A stretch of 64,000 bases of DNA, from NCBI RefSeq assembly GCF_000419605.1, contig NZ_ATTI01000002.1, positions 60,818 through 124,817 on the forward strand, in the 5' to 3' direction. A model generated the notes under the pieces. The model saw nothing but the letters and a program-made list of their open reading frames with translations. It was not told the origin of the DNA and searched no databases. Positions 36,544 to 44,948 of the stretch are shown piece by piece. The stretch comes from Sphingomonas phyllosphaerae 5.2. GTDB taxonomy: Bacteria > Pseudomonadota > Alphaproteobacteria > Sphingomonadales > Sphingomonadaceae. A program made the position numbers and the translations under genes. Positions within the stretch are counted from its first letter, which is position 1; every line of letters starts with the position of its first letter.

Positions 36544-36700
36544 TTAGAACAGCTTGCGGATACCGAGCCGGATCGAGCGGCCGAGCGGATCGAGGTACGC
36601 CGGCTGGAAGCGGTTCGGCACCGCGCCGGTCGCCTCGCGGACGTCGATGCGGTCGTTCAGGATGTTCTCGACCGTGACGTTGATCGTCATCGCGACCGTG
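36544..36700 (-). pseudogene. C-terminal remnant of a TonB-dependent receptor
   Basis: About 48 codons on the minus strand: TINVTVENILNDRIDVREAT, then GAVPNRFQPAYLDPLGRSIR and LGIRKLF with a stop. The last strands of a receptor barrel end exactly this way (…DPLGRxxxLGxRKxF). Upstream sequence shows no more receptor, so only this tail survives. Confidence 0.75.
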
Positions 36701-36885
36701 CACGCCCATCACCGGTCCGCGGATCGCGGCCGCCGTTGCCGACAGGTGGTCGGGCCGGCGCGACACTGTCAAGCGGACCGGCGACCCGGATCGGGCACTC
36801 TCGCGCCGCTCGATCGTTGAGCGCACGCGATCCCGCCGTCACGGCGTGCCGATCGCGTTTCTTCCGATTGCCACGAGGGTTCTTC

Positions 36886-37947
36886 ATGACCACCACCGCC
36901 CACGGCTACGCCGCGCCGTCCGCCGATGCGCCGCTCGCCCCCTTCTCCTTCGAACGCCGCGACTGCCAAGCCGACGACGTCGCGATCGACATCCTGTTCT
37001 GCGGCGTCTGCCATTCCGACCTGCACACCGCGCGCGGCGAGTGGGACGGCACGCTCTATCCGTGCGTGCCCGGGCACGAGATCGTCGGGCGGGTCCGCGC
37101 GGTCGGCAGCGACGTGACCGGGTTCGCGATCGGCGACGTGGTCGGCGTCGGCTGCATGGTCGACAGTTGCGGACATTGCCCGTCGTGCAGCGAGGGCGAG
37201 GAGCAATATTGCGAGACCACCGGCTTCACCGGCACCTACAACGGGCCGGACCCGGTGCTGGGCGGGCATACCTTCGGCGGCTATTCCGACCAGATCGTCG
37301 TCAAGGAAAGCTTCGTCCTGAAGATCGGCCATGACGAGAAGGACCTCGCCGCGGTCGCGCCGCTGCTCTGCGCGGGCATCACCACCTATTCCCCGCTCAA
37401 GCACTGGAAGGTCGGGCCGGGCCAGAAGGTCGGCATTGTCGGGCTGGGCGGGCTCGGCCATATGGGCGTCAAGATCGCGGCGGCGATGGGCGCGGAGGTG
37501 CACGTCTTCTCGACCTCGCCGAACAAGCGCGAGGACGCCAGGCGGCTGGGCGCGACCGACCTGATCGTGTCGAAGGACGCCGACGCGATGGCCGCGCACG
37601 CGGGCACGTTCGACTTCATCCTGAACACCGTCGCCGCCAGCCACGACCTCGACGCGTTCCTGGTGCTGCTCAAGCGCGACGGGACGATGACGCTGGTCGG
37701 CGTGCCCGAGGAACCGCACCCCTCGCCGTCGGTCGGCAACCTCGTCTTCAAGCGCCGTGCGCTGGCCGGCTCGCTGATCGGCGGGATCGCCGAGACGCAG
37801 GAGATGCTCGACTTCTGCCGCGATCACGGGCTGGTCGCCGACATCGAGATGCTGGCGATGAAGGACATCGAGACCGGCTACGAGCGGATGCAGAAGAGCG
37901 ACGTGAAGTACCGCTTCGTCATCGACATGGCGACGCTCGACAAGTGA
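36886..37947 (+). CDS. NAD(P)-dependent zinc alcohol dehydrogenase
   Basis: 353 residues of the medium-chain, cinnamyl-alcohol-type family (YahK-like). The catalytic zinc ligands are Cys in FCGVCHSDLH (about 42), the PGHEIVGRV His-Glu pair (about 64) and a later Cys in LLCAGITTYSPL. The structural-zinc cysteines lie in DSCGHCPSCSEGEEQYC. The Rossmann motif is VGIVGLGGLGHMGVKIAAAM. It reduces aldehydes to alcohols or the reverse with NADP(H). ATG at 36886 with a weak CGAGGG site. It stands alone. Confidence 0.94.
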   Translation: MTTTAHGYAAPSADAPLAPFSFERRDCQADDVAIDILFCGVCHSDLHTARGEWDGTLYPCVPGHEIVGRVRAVGSDVTGFAIGDVVGVGCMVDSCGHCPSCSEGEEQYCETTGFTGTYNGPDPVLGGHTFGGYSDQIVVKESFVLKIGHDEKDLAAVAPLLCAGITTYSPLKHWKVGPGQKVGIVGLGGLGHMGVKIAAAMGAEVHVFSTSPNKREDARRLGATDLIVSKDADAMAAHAGTFDFILNTVAASHDLDAFLVLLKRDGTMTLVGVPEEPHPSPSVGNLVFKRRALAGSLIGGIAETQEMLDFCRDHGLVADIEMLAMKDIETGYERMQKSDVKYRFVIDMATLDK

Positions 37948-37992
37948 GAAACCGGGTCGGCGTGTCGCGATGTCGACACGTCGACCCTGTGC

Positions 37993-38691
37993 TTACAGCC
38001 GCACGCTCAGTGTCGCGCTGAGCACGTGGTTGACGCGGTCGTCGCCGGGGCGGACGACGCGCTGGTTGAGATAGCCCGGCTCCAGCCGCGCGTTCGGCAG
38101 CACCGGAAAGCCGACGCCGACGAACGTCCGCCACTGGTCCACCCCGTCGCGGACGCCCCAGCGGGTGGTGTTGAGGTTGAAGAACCCCTCGGTGGTCGCG
38201 ATCGCCTGTATCCCGCCGGGACGCCCGAGCGGCACCTGCACGCGCACGAACTGCCGCAGCCGCCACACGGTGCCGTCGCGGCCTTCCACCATGCGTTGTT
38301 CCAGCCGGGTGCGGCTGATGAGCAGCGGCGTGCCGTTCGCCAGCCGCAGCGGTGCGAACTGCACCTGTTGCCACGGGCGATGTTCGTTGCTGGGCGCGCC
38401 GCCGCGCGGATCGGTGCGGACATAGGCATAGCCGGCAACGACATGCGCATCGCGGCCGATCCGCGCGCCGATCGCCGGGCGCAGCAGGAATTGCGTGCCG
38501 CCGCCCAGATCGTCGGTGAAGCGCGCCTGCCCCTCCAGCCACAGGAACAGGTCGCCGCGCACCGCGCCCGAGGCCGTCACCGCCGCCCAGCCTTGCGCAT
38601 CGTCCTCGGCGAGCGCCGGCGATGCGGCGAGCGACGCCGCCATGCCCAGCGTCATGGCAAGTGAATGGCGAAGGTGGTGGATCGGGATCAC
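37993..38691 (-). CDS. DUF2490-family outer-membrane-like protein
   Basis: 232 residues: signal HHLRHSLAMTLGMAASLAAS ending PALA, then repeated beta strands with RGDLFLWLEGQARFTDDLGG, GYAYVRTDPRGG, RTRLEQRMVEGRDGTVWRLR, and the terminal VNHVLSATLSVRL. This is the DUF2490 pattern, a small outer-membrane barrel of unknown role. The GTG start at 38691 has GGAG seven bases before it. Confidence 0.8.
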   Translation of the reverse strand: MIPIHHLRHSLAMTLGMAASLAASPALAEDDAQGWAAVTASGAVRGDLFLWLEGQARFTDDLGGGTQFLLRPAIGARIGRDAHVVAGYAYVRTDPRGGAPSNEHRPWQQVQFAPLRLANGTPLLISRTRLEQRMVEGRDGTVWRLRQFVRVQVPLGRPGGIQAIATTEGFFNLNTTRWGVRDGVDQWRTFVGVGFPVLPNARLEPGYLNQRVVRPGDDRVNHVLSATLSVRL

Positions 38692-38795
38692 TCGAATACT
38701 CCGGGATGGGGGCGGCGGCGCGGCATCTTGCGCCCGCTCATCGCGATCGCCCCGCCTACTTTCAAGTCGCGTGGCAGGGGGACGGCCGAAGCCGG

Positions 38796-38983
38796 TCACG
38801 CCAGCAAGTTTTCGATGCGCAGCCCCTCGACCCGCTCGAACGCCCCGACGTCGGCGGTGACGAGCGTCACGTCGGCGGCGACGGCATGGGCAGCGATCAG
38901 CAGGCCGTTCGGCGCGATCGGCGTGCCCGCCACGTCCAGCGCGGCACGGATCGCGGCATAGCGGGCGTCCGCGGGAGGTCGAG
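38796..38983 (-). pseudogene. vapC: C-terminal fragment of VapC toxin
   Basis: About 60 codons: PPADARYAAIRAALDVAGTP, IAPNGLLIAAHAVAADVTLV and TADVGAFERVEGLRIENLLA. This is the PIN-domain C-terminus. The acidic residue usual in the GPNDxLIAAHA motif is Gly here, so the active site is lost. It stops abruptly at 38983, the left edge of the 1400-bp element; the N-terminal part is at 40384-40606. Confidence 0.8.
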
Positions 38984-40383
38984 GGGGTCAGGACACGGAA
39001 GTGAGCTTTGCGTATGCCAGGTGCGAACAGAAGGTGTCCGCCAACCCATCGCAATGCCAATTTGGCCGGCGATCCGTAGAAATCGGCACGTTGCCGGACA
39101 TCTCAAGGGTGACCGCCATACCAGCATTTGGCGGGCAGGCATCCGGCAAAGCTGCCCTTCCGCAATCGCCCAATTGCCGCTGTTCGCCAAAGAGTTGCAA
39201 GCCGTCCGAACAGCCGGCTGATGCGGCCAATGATCGGAATGCGGTAGCGGCTAACGATCGTGTGATGACGCATCGCCACCGTCGGTCGTCACCTCTGGTG
39301 TGATGGCAGCCCAAGTCAGACCTGTTAGCGCTGCGAGGATTAACGTCTCGATGAAGAACTGCCCTTCGGCAGCAAAGGCCAATGCCCAACTATCCTTAAT
39401 CCAGAAACTGAACAGGCCTGTTGCGATTACCCGGCCCCTCATCAGCAGCATAAGAAAGACGAATATCGCGATGCGACGGGGTTTCGACCCATTGAGAGCG
39501 GGCCACAGCAAATAGATCAAAGCAAATGAGGAGATCGTCGGCTCGATAAACATGCCGTAGATATATTTGTAGACGTAAATGCCGTACGGCATCGTGTGCA
39601 CTTCGGGGACCTCGGTCAGTTGCAGCGCAGCGGTTATCAGGTCCGAGACCGCCGTCAGCGCCGGCAGTAGCCCGAAATAGCCGATTGCGCTTGCGACCGC
39701 GATCGCGATCAGCAGCCGGACATGCCGATCTGATCCGATCTTGCGAGCGATGACAACTGCGATTGCGCCACTGTAAAACGAGAGCAGCGCGTTTGGCAGT
39801 CGATTCATCAGCAGGTGGACCCAGCGCAGGTCGATCCACCCGTCGGAAACGATGTTATCCACGACGATGACGCGCAGCGTTTCTTGCAGGAGAACGATCA
39901 GTAGTCCGAAGATCGTAGCAGCGAGCACGGTACTGCGCTTATCCAGATACCACCTTGCCAGACGGCAGACGTACACCATCGCACCAAGCCGCACGACTTG
40001 CCCGAGAAACCTTGCCCAAGGAGGGACGTCGCCGTCGCTCGGATAGGGTATGCCGAGGTGGGCGATGGCGAGATCATGTGATCCCAATGCAAGAAACGCC
40101 GTGATGACCAACCCGACCGCGAGAATGACCAGGTTTCTTGCGGTAAGCTCCACTTGCTGGGCTGTCTGCGAGTTTGTCACGGATTTCCTTTATTGGAGCG
40201 GTGTATTGCTTCTATAACACAGATGCCGGCTGGGCGATACGGTATCAATTTGGCCTGCTTGAACACACGGTTGCACTGGCCACTATCTCCACTAAAGCTG
40301 CCTGTCGCTAATCTACCACTTCCGGGCGTTCATGGTCCGTTCGCTTTTAGCGTACGCAAGGCTCACCATCGTGTCGTGACCCT
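38984..40383. mobile_element. 1400-bp terminal-inverted-repeat element without a transposase
   Basis: Read inward, both ends align over about 48 bp at about 75% identity: left GGGGTCAGGACACGGAAGTG, right AGGGTCACGACACGATGGTG, continuing with a shared AGCyTTGCGTAyGC and GCGAAC. Flanks show TCGAG / TCGAA, a 5-bp duplication with one mismatch. The insertion splits vapC between 38983 and 40384. The long repeats starting GGGG and 5-bp duplication recall Tn3-family ends. The only gene inside encodes a membrane protein. Confidence 0.75.
39251..40180 (-). CDS. polytopic membrane protein of unknown function, cargo of the inverted-repeat element
   Basis: 309 residues with about eight hydrophobic helices (for example LVILAVGLVITAFLALGSHD, VLAATIFGLLIVLLQETLRV, LLIAIAVASAIGYFGLLPAL, ALIYLLWPALNGSKPRRIAI). 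No signal peptide, no catalytic motif seen. GC content is lower than in flanking genes. GTG start with AAGGAA four bases upstream. It is the sole gene between the terminal repeats, so it may be a passenger; no family recognised. Confidence 0.7.
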   Translation of the reverse strand: MTNSQTAQQVELTARNLVILAVGLVITAFLALGSHDLAIAHLGIPYPSDGDVPPWARFLGQVVRLGAMVYVCRLARWYLDKRSTVLAATIFGLLIVLLQETLRVIVVDNIVSDGWIDLRWVHLLMNRLPNALLSFYSGAIAVVIARKIGSDRHVRLLIAIAVASAIGYFGLLPALTAVSDLITAALQLTEVPEVHTMPYGIYVYKYIYGMFIEPTISSFALIYLLWPALNGSKPRRIAIFVFLMLLMRGRVIATGLFSFWIKDSWALAFAAEGQFFIETLILAALTGLTWAAITPEVTTDGGDASSHDR

Positions 40384-40606
40384 TCGAAGGGAAGCACGTC
40401 GATGCTGGCCAGGACGGCATCGACGTGCGCCGCCAGCCGCGCAGAGCCTTCCCGATGCAGCCATGACGCAGCTTGGCGGCAGTGATGATGCTGACGCACA
40501 CGGCCGCGCCGCCGTGCATGGCGATCCGATCGAACACCCGGCCCTGCGGACGGTGGACCGGATTGGACACGATGCTGGCGTCCAGCATGTAGCGGTCCCG
40601 GCTCAC
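40384..40606 (-). pseudogene. vapC: N-terminal fragment of VapC toxin with a frameshift
   Basis: Begins GTG at 40606, overlapping the vapB stop, with SRDRYMLDASIVSNPVHRPQ and GRVFDRIAMHGGAAVCVSII, the PIN-domain front with its first Asp. After LRHGC (about 40455) a one-base loss shifts the frame; the continuation SARLAAHVDAVLASIDVLPF is readable in another frame up to the element edge at 40384. Both the insertion and this frameshift inactivate it. Confidence 0.8.
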
Positions 40607-40868
40607 AGCGCGACGGGTTTATAGGCGAGCAACGGTGCGTCCCGATCGTCCGGAAAGGCGTCCTCGGGGCCAAGCGCCGGCAGCGACCGGAGCACATCAA
40701 GCAACCCGCGGCGCGGCTCGGGCTCGATGACGAGCCGCTTGCCGTCCTTGTGGATCAGGACGCGATTGCCGGGGAACTCGAACCGGCCGGGATGCGGACC
40801 GCCTGGCTGCGGTAGGTGCGAAAGAGTTTCGCGGCGCGAACGTCGCTGTTCGGGGCCCGGTCGGCCAT
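40603..40868 (-). pseudogene. vapB: VapB-type antitoxin with a frameshift
   Basis: From the ATG at 40868 it reads ADRAPNSDVRAAKLFRTYRS, QAVRIPAG and, after a one-base loss near 40788, FEFPGNRVLIHKDGKRLVIE and PEPRRGLLDVLRSLPALGPE. This is the AbrB/SpoVT-like DNA-binding start plus toxin-binding tail typical of VapB. Because its partner is also broken, the whole operon looks dead. Confidence 0.75.
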
Positions 40869-40982
40869 CGCGGGGTACGCCGTGGGATATGCCACGCTCG
40901 ACAGCATCGTTCAACGCCGGGGGTGGCGCAGGTCACATACCGGTGCGATGACGCTGCAACGATAGACGGGGAGAGGATGAGC

Positions 40983-43082
40983 ATGACCGGCGTGGCGACG
41001 ACACCCCCGACACTCCCGACACGCCTCGCACCGCGAACGCCACGCGAATGGTTGCTGTGGGGCACGATCACGCTGCTGGGCGCCGGCGCGCTCGGCGTCG
41101 TGGCGCTCAGCCGCGGCGAGCCGGTCAACGCATTGTGGATCGTCACCGCGGCGCTGTGCACCTATCTCGTCGCCTATCGCTTCTACGGGCTGTTCATCGC
41201 CACGCGCGTGGCGCAGGTCGACCCGGCCCGCGCCACCCCGGCGGTGCGGCGCGCCGACGGGCTGGATTTCGTGCCGACCGACCGCAACGTGCTGTTCGGG
41301 CACCATTTCGCCGCGATCGCCGGTGCCGGCCCGCTGGTCGGCCCGGTGCTGGCGGCGCAGATGGGCTATCTGCCCGGCACCTTGTGGCTGCTGGTCGGGG
41401 TGGTGTTCGCGGGCGCGGTGCAGGATTTCCTGATCCTGTTCTTCTCGACGCGGCGCGATGCGCGCTCGCTGGGGGACATGATCCGCACCGAGATGGGGCG
41501 CGTGCCCGGCACGATCGCGCTGGTCGGCGTGCTCGCGATCATGGTCATCCTGCTCGCGGTGCTGGCGCTGGTGGTGGTGAAGGCGCTGGCCGACAGCCCG
41601 TGGGGCACGTTCACCGTCGCCGCGACGATCCCGATCGCGCTGCTGATGGGCGTCTACGGCCGCTTCGTCCGGCCCGGGCGGATCGCCGAAATGTCCGGCA
41701 TCGGCTTCGTGCTGTTGATGGCGGCGATCATGGGCGGGCAGCATGTCGCCGCCTCCCCTGCCCTCGCCCCGGTCTTCACGCTGACCGGGCCGACGCTGGC
41801 GCTGGCGTTGATGGCCTATGGGTTCATCGCCTCAGTGGTGCCGGTGTGGCTGCTGCTCGCGCCGCGCGATTACCTGTCAACCTTCCTGAAGGTGGGCGTG
41901 ATCGCGGGGCTGGCGCTGGGCATCCTGATCGTCCGGCCGGAGCTGAACATGCCGGCGGTCACGCGCTTCGTCGACGGCAGCGGACCGGCGTTCGCGGGCG
42001 CGCTGTTCCCGTTCCTGTTCATCACGATCGCGTGCGGCGCGGTATCGGGGTTCCACGCGCTGATCTCCAGCGGCACCACCCCCAAGATGATCGCGACCGA
42101 GGGCGACCTGCGCTTCATCGGCTATGGCGCGATGCTGACCGAGAGCTTCGTCGCGATCATGGCGCTGATCGCGGCGTGCGTGCTCGACCCGGCGGTCTAT
42201 TTCGCGATGAACGCGCCGGCTGCGCTGATCGGCACCGACGTGGCGAGCGCGGCGAAGGCGATCGGCGACTGGGGCTTCGCGATCCAGCCCGAGGCACTGT
42301 CGCAGATCGCGCGCGATGTCGGCGAGCGTACGATCCTGAGCCGTGCCGGGGGCGCGCCGACGCTGGCGGTGGGCATGGCGCACATCCTGAGCCGCGTGAT
42401 CGGCGGGCAGGCGTTGATGGCGTTCTGGTACCATTTCGCGATCCTGTTCGAGGCGCTGTTCATCCTGACCACCGTCGATGCCGGCACGCGCGTGGCGCGC
42501 TTCATGATCCAGGACCTGCTCGGCAGCGTGATCCCGGCGATGCGCGCGACCGAGAAACTGGCGCCGAACCTGATCGCGACCGCGCTGGCGGTGGGGGCGT
42601 GGGGCTGGTTCCTCTACCAGGGCGTCACCGACCCGCTGGGCGGGATCAACACGCTGTGGCCGCTGTTCGGCATCTCCAACCAGATGCTGGCCGCGATCGC
42701 GCTGGTGCTGGCGACCGTCATCCTGTTCCGCATGAAGCGGCAGCGTTATGCGTGGGTGACGATCGCACCGACGGTGTGGCTGCTGATCTGCACGCTGGTG
42801 GCGGGCTGGCAGAAGCTGTTCCACGCCGACCCGCGCATCGGCTTCCTGGCGCATGCCGACACCTTCGCGACCGCCATGGCGGAGGGGCGGCTGCTCGCCC
42901 CCGCGAAGACGCCGGCCGACATGGCGCGGATCGTGTTCAACGACCGCGTCGACGCCGCGGTGTGCGCGTTCTTCGTCGTGCTGGTGCTGGCGATCGTCGG
43001 CTACGGCGTGACGGTGGCGCGGCGCGCGCTGGCGAGCGAGCGCCCGACGGCGCAGGAGGTCGGCGATGTCGTGGTGGCGTAA
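40983..43082 (+). CDS. cstA: carbon-starvation protein A / BtsT-like pyruvate or peptide transporter
   Basis: 699 residues with about 16-18 membrane helices. CstA signatures: TYLVAYRFYGLFIATRVAQV, FGHHFAAIAGAGPLVGPVLA, AQMGYLPGTLWLLVGVVFAG, VQDFLILFFSTRRDARSLGD and GTTPKMIATEGDLRFIGYGA, plus LWPLFGISNQMLAAIALVLA. Family members import pyruvate or peptides in the inner membrane. The ATG at 40983 lies six bases after GAGAGG; the ATG at 40977 is nearly as good. It overlaps the ybdD gene by 17 bp, the conserved cstA-ybdD pair. Confidence 0.93.
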   Translation: MTGVATTPPTLPTRLAPRTPREWLLWGTITLLGAGALGVVALSRGEPVNALWIVTAALCTYLVAYRFYGLFIATRVAQVDPARATPAVRRADGLDFVPTDRNVLFGHHFAAIAGAGPLVGPVLAAQMGYLPGTLWLLVGVVFAGAVQDFLILFFSTRRDARSLGDMIRTEMGRVPGTIALVGVLAIMVILLAVLALVVVKALADSPWGTFTVAATIPIALLMGVYGRFVRPGRIAEMSGIGFVLLMAAIMGGQHVAASPALAPVFTLTGPTLALALMAYGFIASVVPVWLLLAPRDYLSTFLKVGVIAGLALGILIVRPELNMPAVTRFVDGSGPAFAGALFPFLFITIACGAVSGFHALISSGTTPKMIATEGDLRFIGYGAMLTESFVAIMALIAACVLDPAVYFAMNAPAALIGTDVASAAKAIGDWGFAIQPEALSQIARDVGERTILSRAGGAPTLAVGMAHILSRVIGGQALMAFWYHFAILFEALFILTTVDAGTRVARFMIQDLLGSVIPAMRATEKLAPNLIATALAVGAWGWFLYQGVTDPLGGINTLWPLFGISNQMLAAIALVLATVILFRMKRQRYAWVTIAPTVWLLICTLVAGWQKLFHADPRIGFLAHADTFATAMAEGRLLAPAKTPADMARIVFNDRVDAAVCAFFVVLVLAIVGYGVTVARRALASERPTAQEVGDVVVA

Positions 43083-43266
43083 TGTGGCGCACCGCGCCGT
43101 ACAGACCGCGCGGCTGATGGTGGGCGTGCCCGATTACGACGCCTATGTCGCGCATTGCACGACGCATCACCCCGATGCGCCGGTGCTGACGCGCGCCGAC
43201 TTCCACCGCAACCGCATCGAGCGCCGCTACGGCACCGGCAAGGACGCACCGCCGCGCTGTTGCTGA
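43066..43266 (+). CDS. ybdD: YbdD/YjiX-family (DUF466) small protein
   Basis: 66 residues: RAVQTARLMVGVPDYDAYVA, HCTTHHPDAPVLTRADFHRN and RIERRYGTGKDAPPRCC. The MVGVPDYDxYVxH and RxxxRYG parts are the DUF466 signature. These proteins always accompany CstA/BtsT transporters; the exact role is not established. Start overlaps the cstA end. Confidence 0.92.
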   Translation: MSWWRNVAHRAVQTARLMVGVPDYDAYVAHCTTHHPDAPVLTRADFHRNRIERRYGTGKDAPPRCC

Positions 43267-43271
43267 GGGGG

Positions 43272-43314
43272 CGCCCTGCCCTGCCCTGCCCTGCCCTGCC
43301 TTGCATTGCATTGC
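43272..43314 (+). repeat. pentanucleotide tandem repeat
   Basis: About five to six copies of CCTGC in a row, passing through TTGC into CATTG copies, just after ybdD. It is a simple-sequence tract that could change length by slippage; no coding role. Confidence 0.85.
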
Positions 43315-44896
43315 GATCTCCGGCCGCGGCGTCGGGCGGTTGCCGGGATGCTCTTGGGGAGGATCGATGTGTCGGCGCATGCTGCCGTGGTGTCGGCCGG
43401 GTGGCAAATCTTGCCGGCCGCGCGCTGGCCGCCCGGATGCGGCAGCGTCGCCGCGCTGGTGGTGCGCGACGGCGTTGCGCTCGGTGTCGCCTGGCGCGCG
43501 GATGGTGCGGCAGCGGCACGGGTGGCACGCCCCTCCCCTGCCCGCTTCGTCGGAGATACGCCGCAGCATCATCCCCGCGTGTGCCGACGTTCAGGACTTC
43601 CCCGCGATCTTGACGCCGCCTGCGCCATATTCCGCAGCCGTTCGGGTCGATCGATCCGGCGGTGGCTACGGCGCGGCGGCACGCATCGACGCGGCGCTGG
43701 TCAAGGCTCCCGATCTCGACCGCAGCGAGCTACGCGGCCGCATCGCGACGACCCCGTGTGCCCTGCTTCGGCGATTGCTGCGGGGCATCGGCATGGACGC
43801 TCCAAAGGCCGGATTGGAGGCGCTGCGAGGCGCGTCGACATCCACCACGCGGGACGGCGCGTACGGAGCCGCGGGGCTTACGTCCTGCACGAACCGCCGT
43901 CAGCCTGGTCACCGTCATGTCGTAGTGTCGAGATGTCTACGCCCCGACATGTATGCTCGACGTGGGCGTGCTGCTTGAACGCAACGTACGTGCCAGCCCG
44001 GACCTCGCCGCGCGTCTGTAAGCCCCCCGAGATCATGTCTGCATGTCGACACCTCGACAACGCGGCGCGTGTCCCCTGCCCTTCGGTCGCTTTATACGGC
44101 AGCATGGGAGCTCGCCGCCGCACGCGTTCGATGCGGAGCCCTGCTTCTTCATCGTCATTCGCTAGCGGGACCGCGGATCAGGTCGGGACGCCGGAGATCG
44201 GGGCGTCCGCGTCGCCTGGTCCGATGTGCTGATCTGAACGTTCCCGCCACAGGTTGTCTCGGTCGGTTGCGGCGGGGGTTCGCCACGAACAATCAGCGAC
44301 GTCCACATGTCTATATGTCGACCAGATCAGTGTCGACATATAGACATCCCGACAGGCTACCCCGAGGCGTCAGGGCGAGCGGCGGCCGTTCATGGCGCCG
44401 CCTGCACACGCGATCGGCACTTCCGCCTGCAAGGAGCCGGCGTCGACATACCGACGTGTCGGCGTGTCGACATGTTGGGCCGGCAGAGATCCCTCGCGGT
44501 GAGAGTGGCGGTTCGGATCGTCGTGGCCATGCGGGTGATGGGCTGTAGGAATGTCTGCATGTCGACACGCGTACAGGTCGGCAAGACGACACTTCGACAA
44601 GCCGTCCGCTTATGCCCGCGCATGGAGGCTGGTTGAGCGCCCGCGCTTATGCCCACGCCGACTTGAGGTAGACATGTCGAAATGCCGGCCTATCGACAAC
44701 GCGACACGTCGATATGTCGACATATTTGTGTTTGTTCGCGACCCCGATCCTGACGACGACATCGCGGCGGGCCCGCGTTCGCCGGCTGCGCTGCGCGTTT
44801 GACAGCGATAAGCCGCGCCCGGTAAAACGCCGGCCATGCGTATGCGATGGTCCGGGATGCTCAAGACGACCGCGCGATCCCGCCGCGCCACCGGCT
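43315..44896. other. gene-free region rich in TGTCGACA palindromes, candidate partition site
   Basis: About 1.6 kb in which the open frames are Arg/Ser-rich and carry no domain. It holds five exact TGTCGACA sites (about 44044, 44331, 44465, 44560, 44715) with many near-matches (TGTCGAGA, TGTCGAAA, CGTCGACA). TGTCGACA recurs at 47735 before parA, at 48369 and at 37971. Placed upstream of repA and tied to the parA region, this is most simply a centromere or operator array; see the 16-bp inverted repeat at 44307-44347. Confidence 0.55.
44307..44347. repeat. perfect 16-bp inverted repeat with TGTCGAC cores
   Basis: Left arm ATGTCTATATGTCGAC (44307-44322), spacer CAGATCAGT, right arm GTCGACATATAGACAT (44332-44347), the exact reverse complement. 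It is the longest palindrome noticed in the replicon core and contains the recurring TGTCGAC unit. It may be the main binding site of a partition or replication control protein. Confidence 0.85.
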
Positions 44897-44918
44897 TTTC
44901 CGCCCGAAAGCACGAAGA
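44897..44918 (+). repeat. iteron upstream of repA
   Basis: TTTTCCGCCCGAAAGCACGA then AG, one of about seven copies in the replicon. It lies 30 bp before the repA start, the usual place for autoregulatory Rep binding. Confidence 0.75.
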
Positions 44919-44948
44919 TCGCGCCGCGCGCAGGGCAGGGGCGCGCGC

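Noticed and set aside
43306-44232. Overlapping plus-strand open frames in the palindrome-rich region
   Set aside because: No domain, no ribosome-binding site, many Arg and Ser runs; the palindromes cross all frames. Treated as non-coding.
43272-44725. Possible CRISPR array because of repeated short motifs
   Set aside because: Repeats are 8-mers or pentamers with irregular spacing, not 24-40 bp units with regular spacers, and no cas genes are near.
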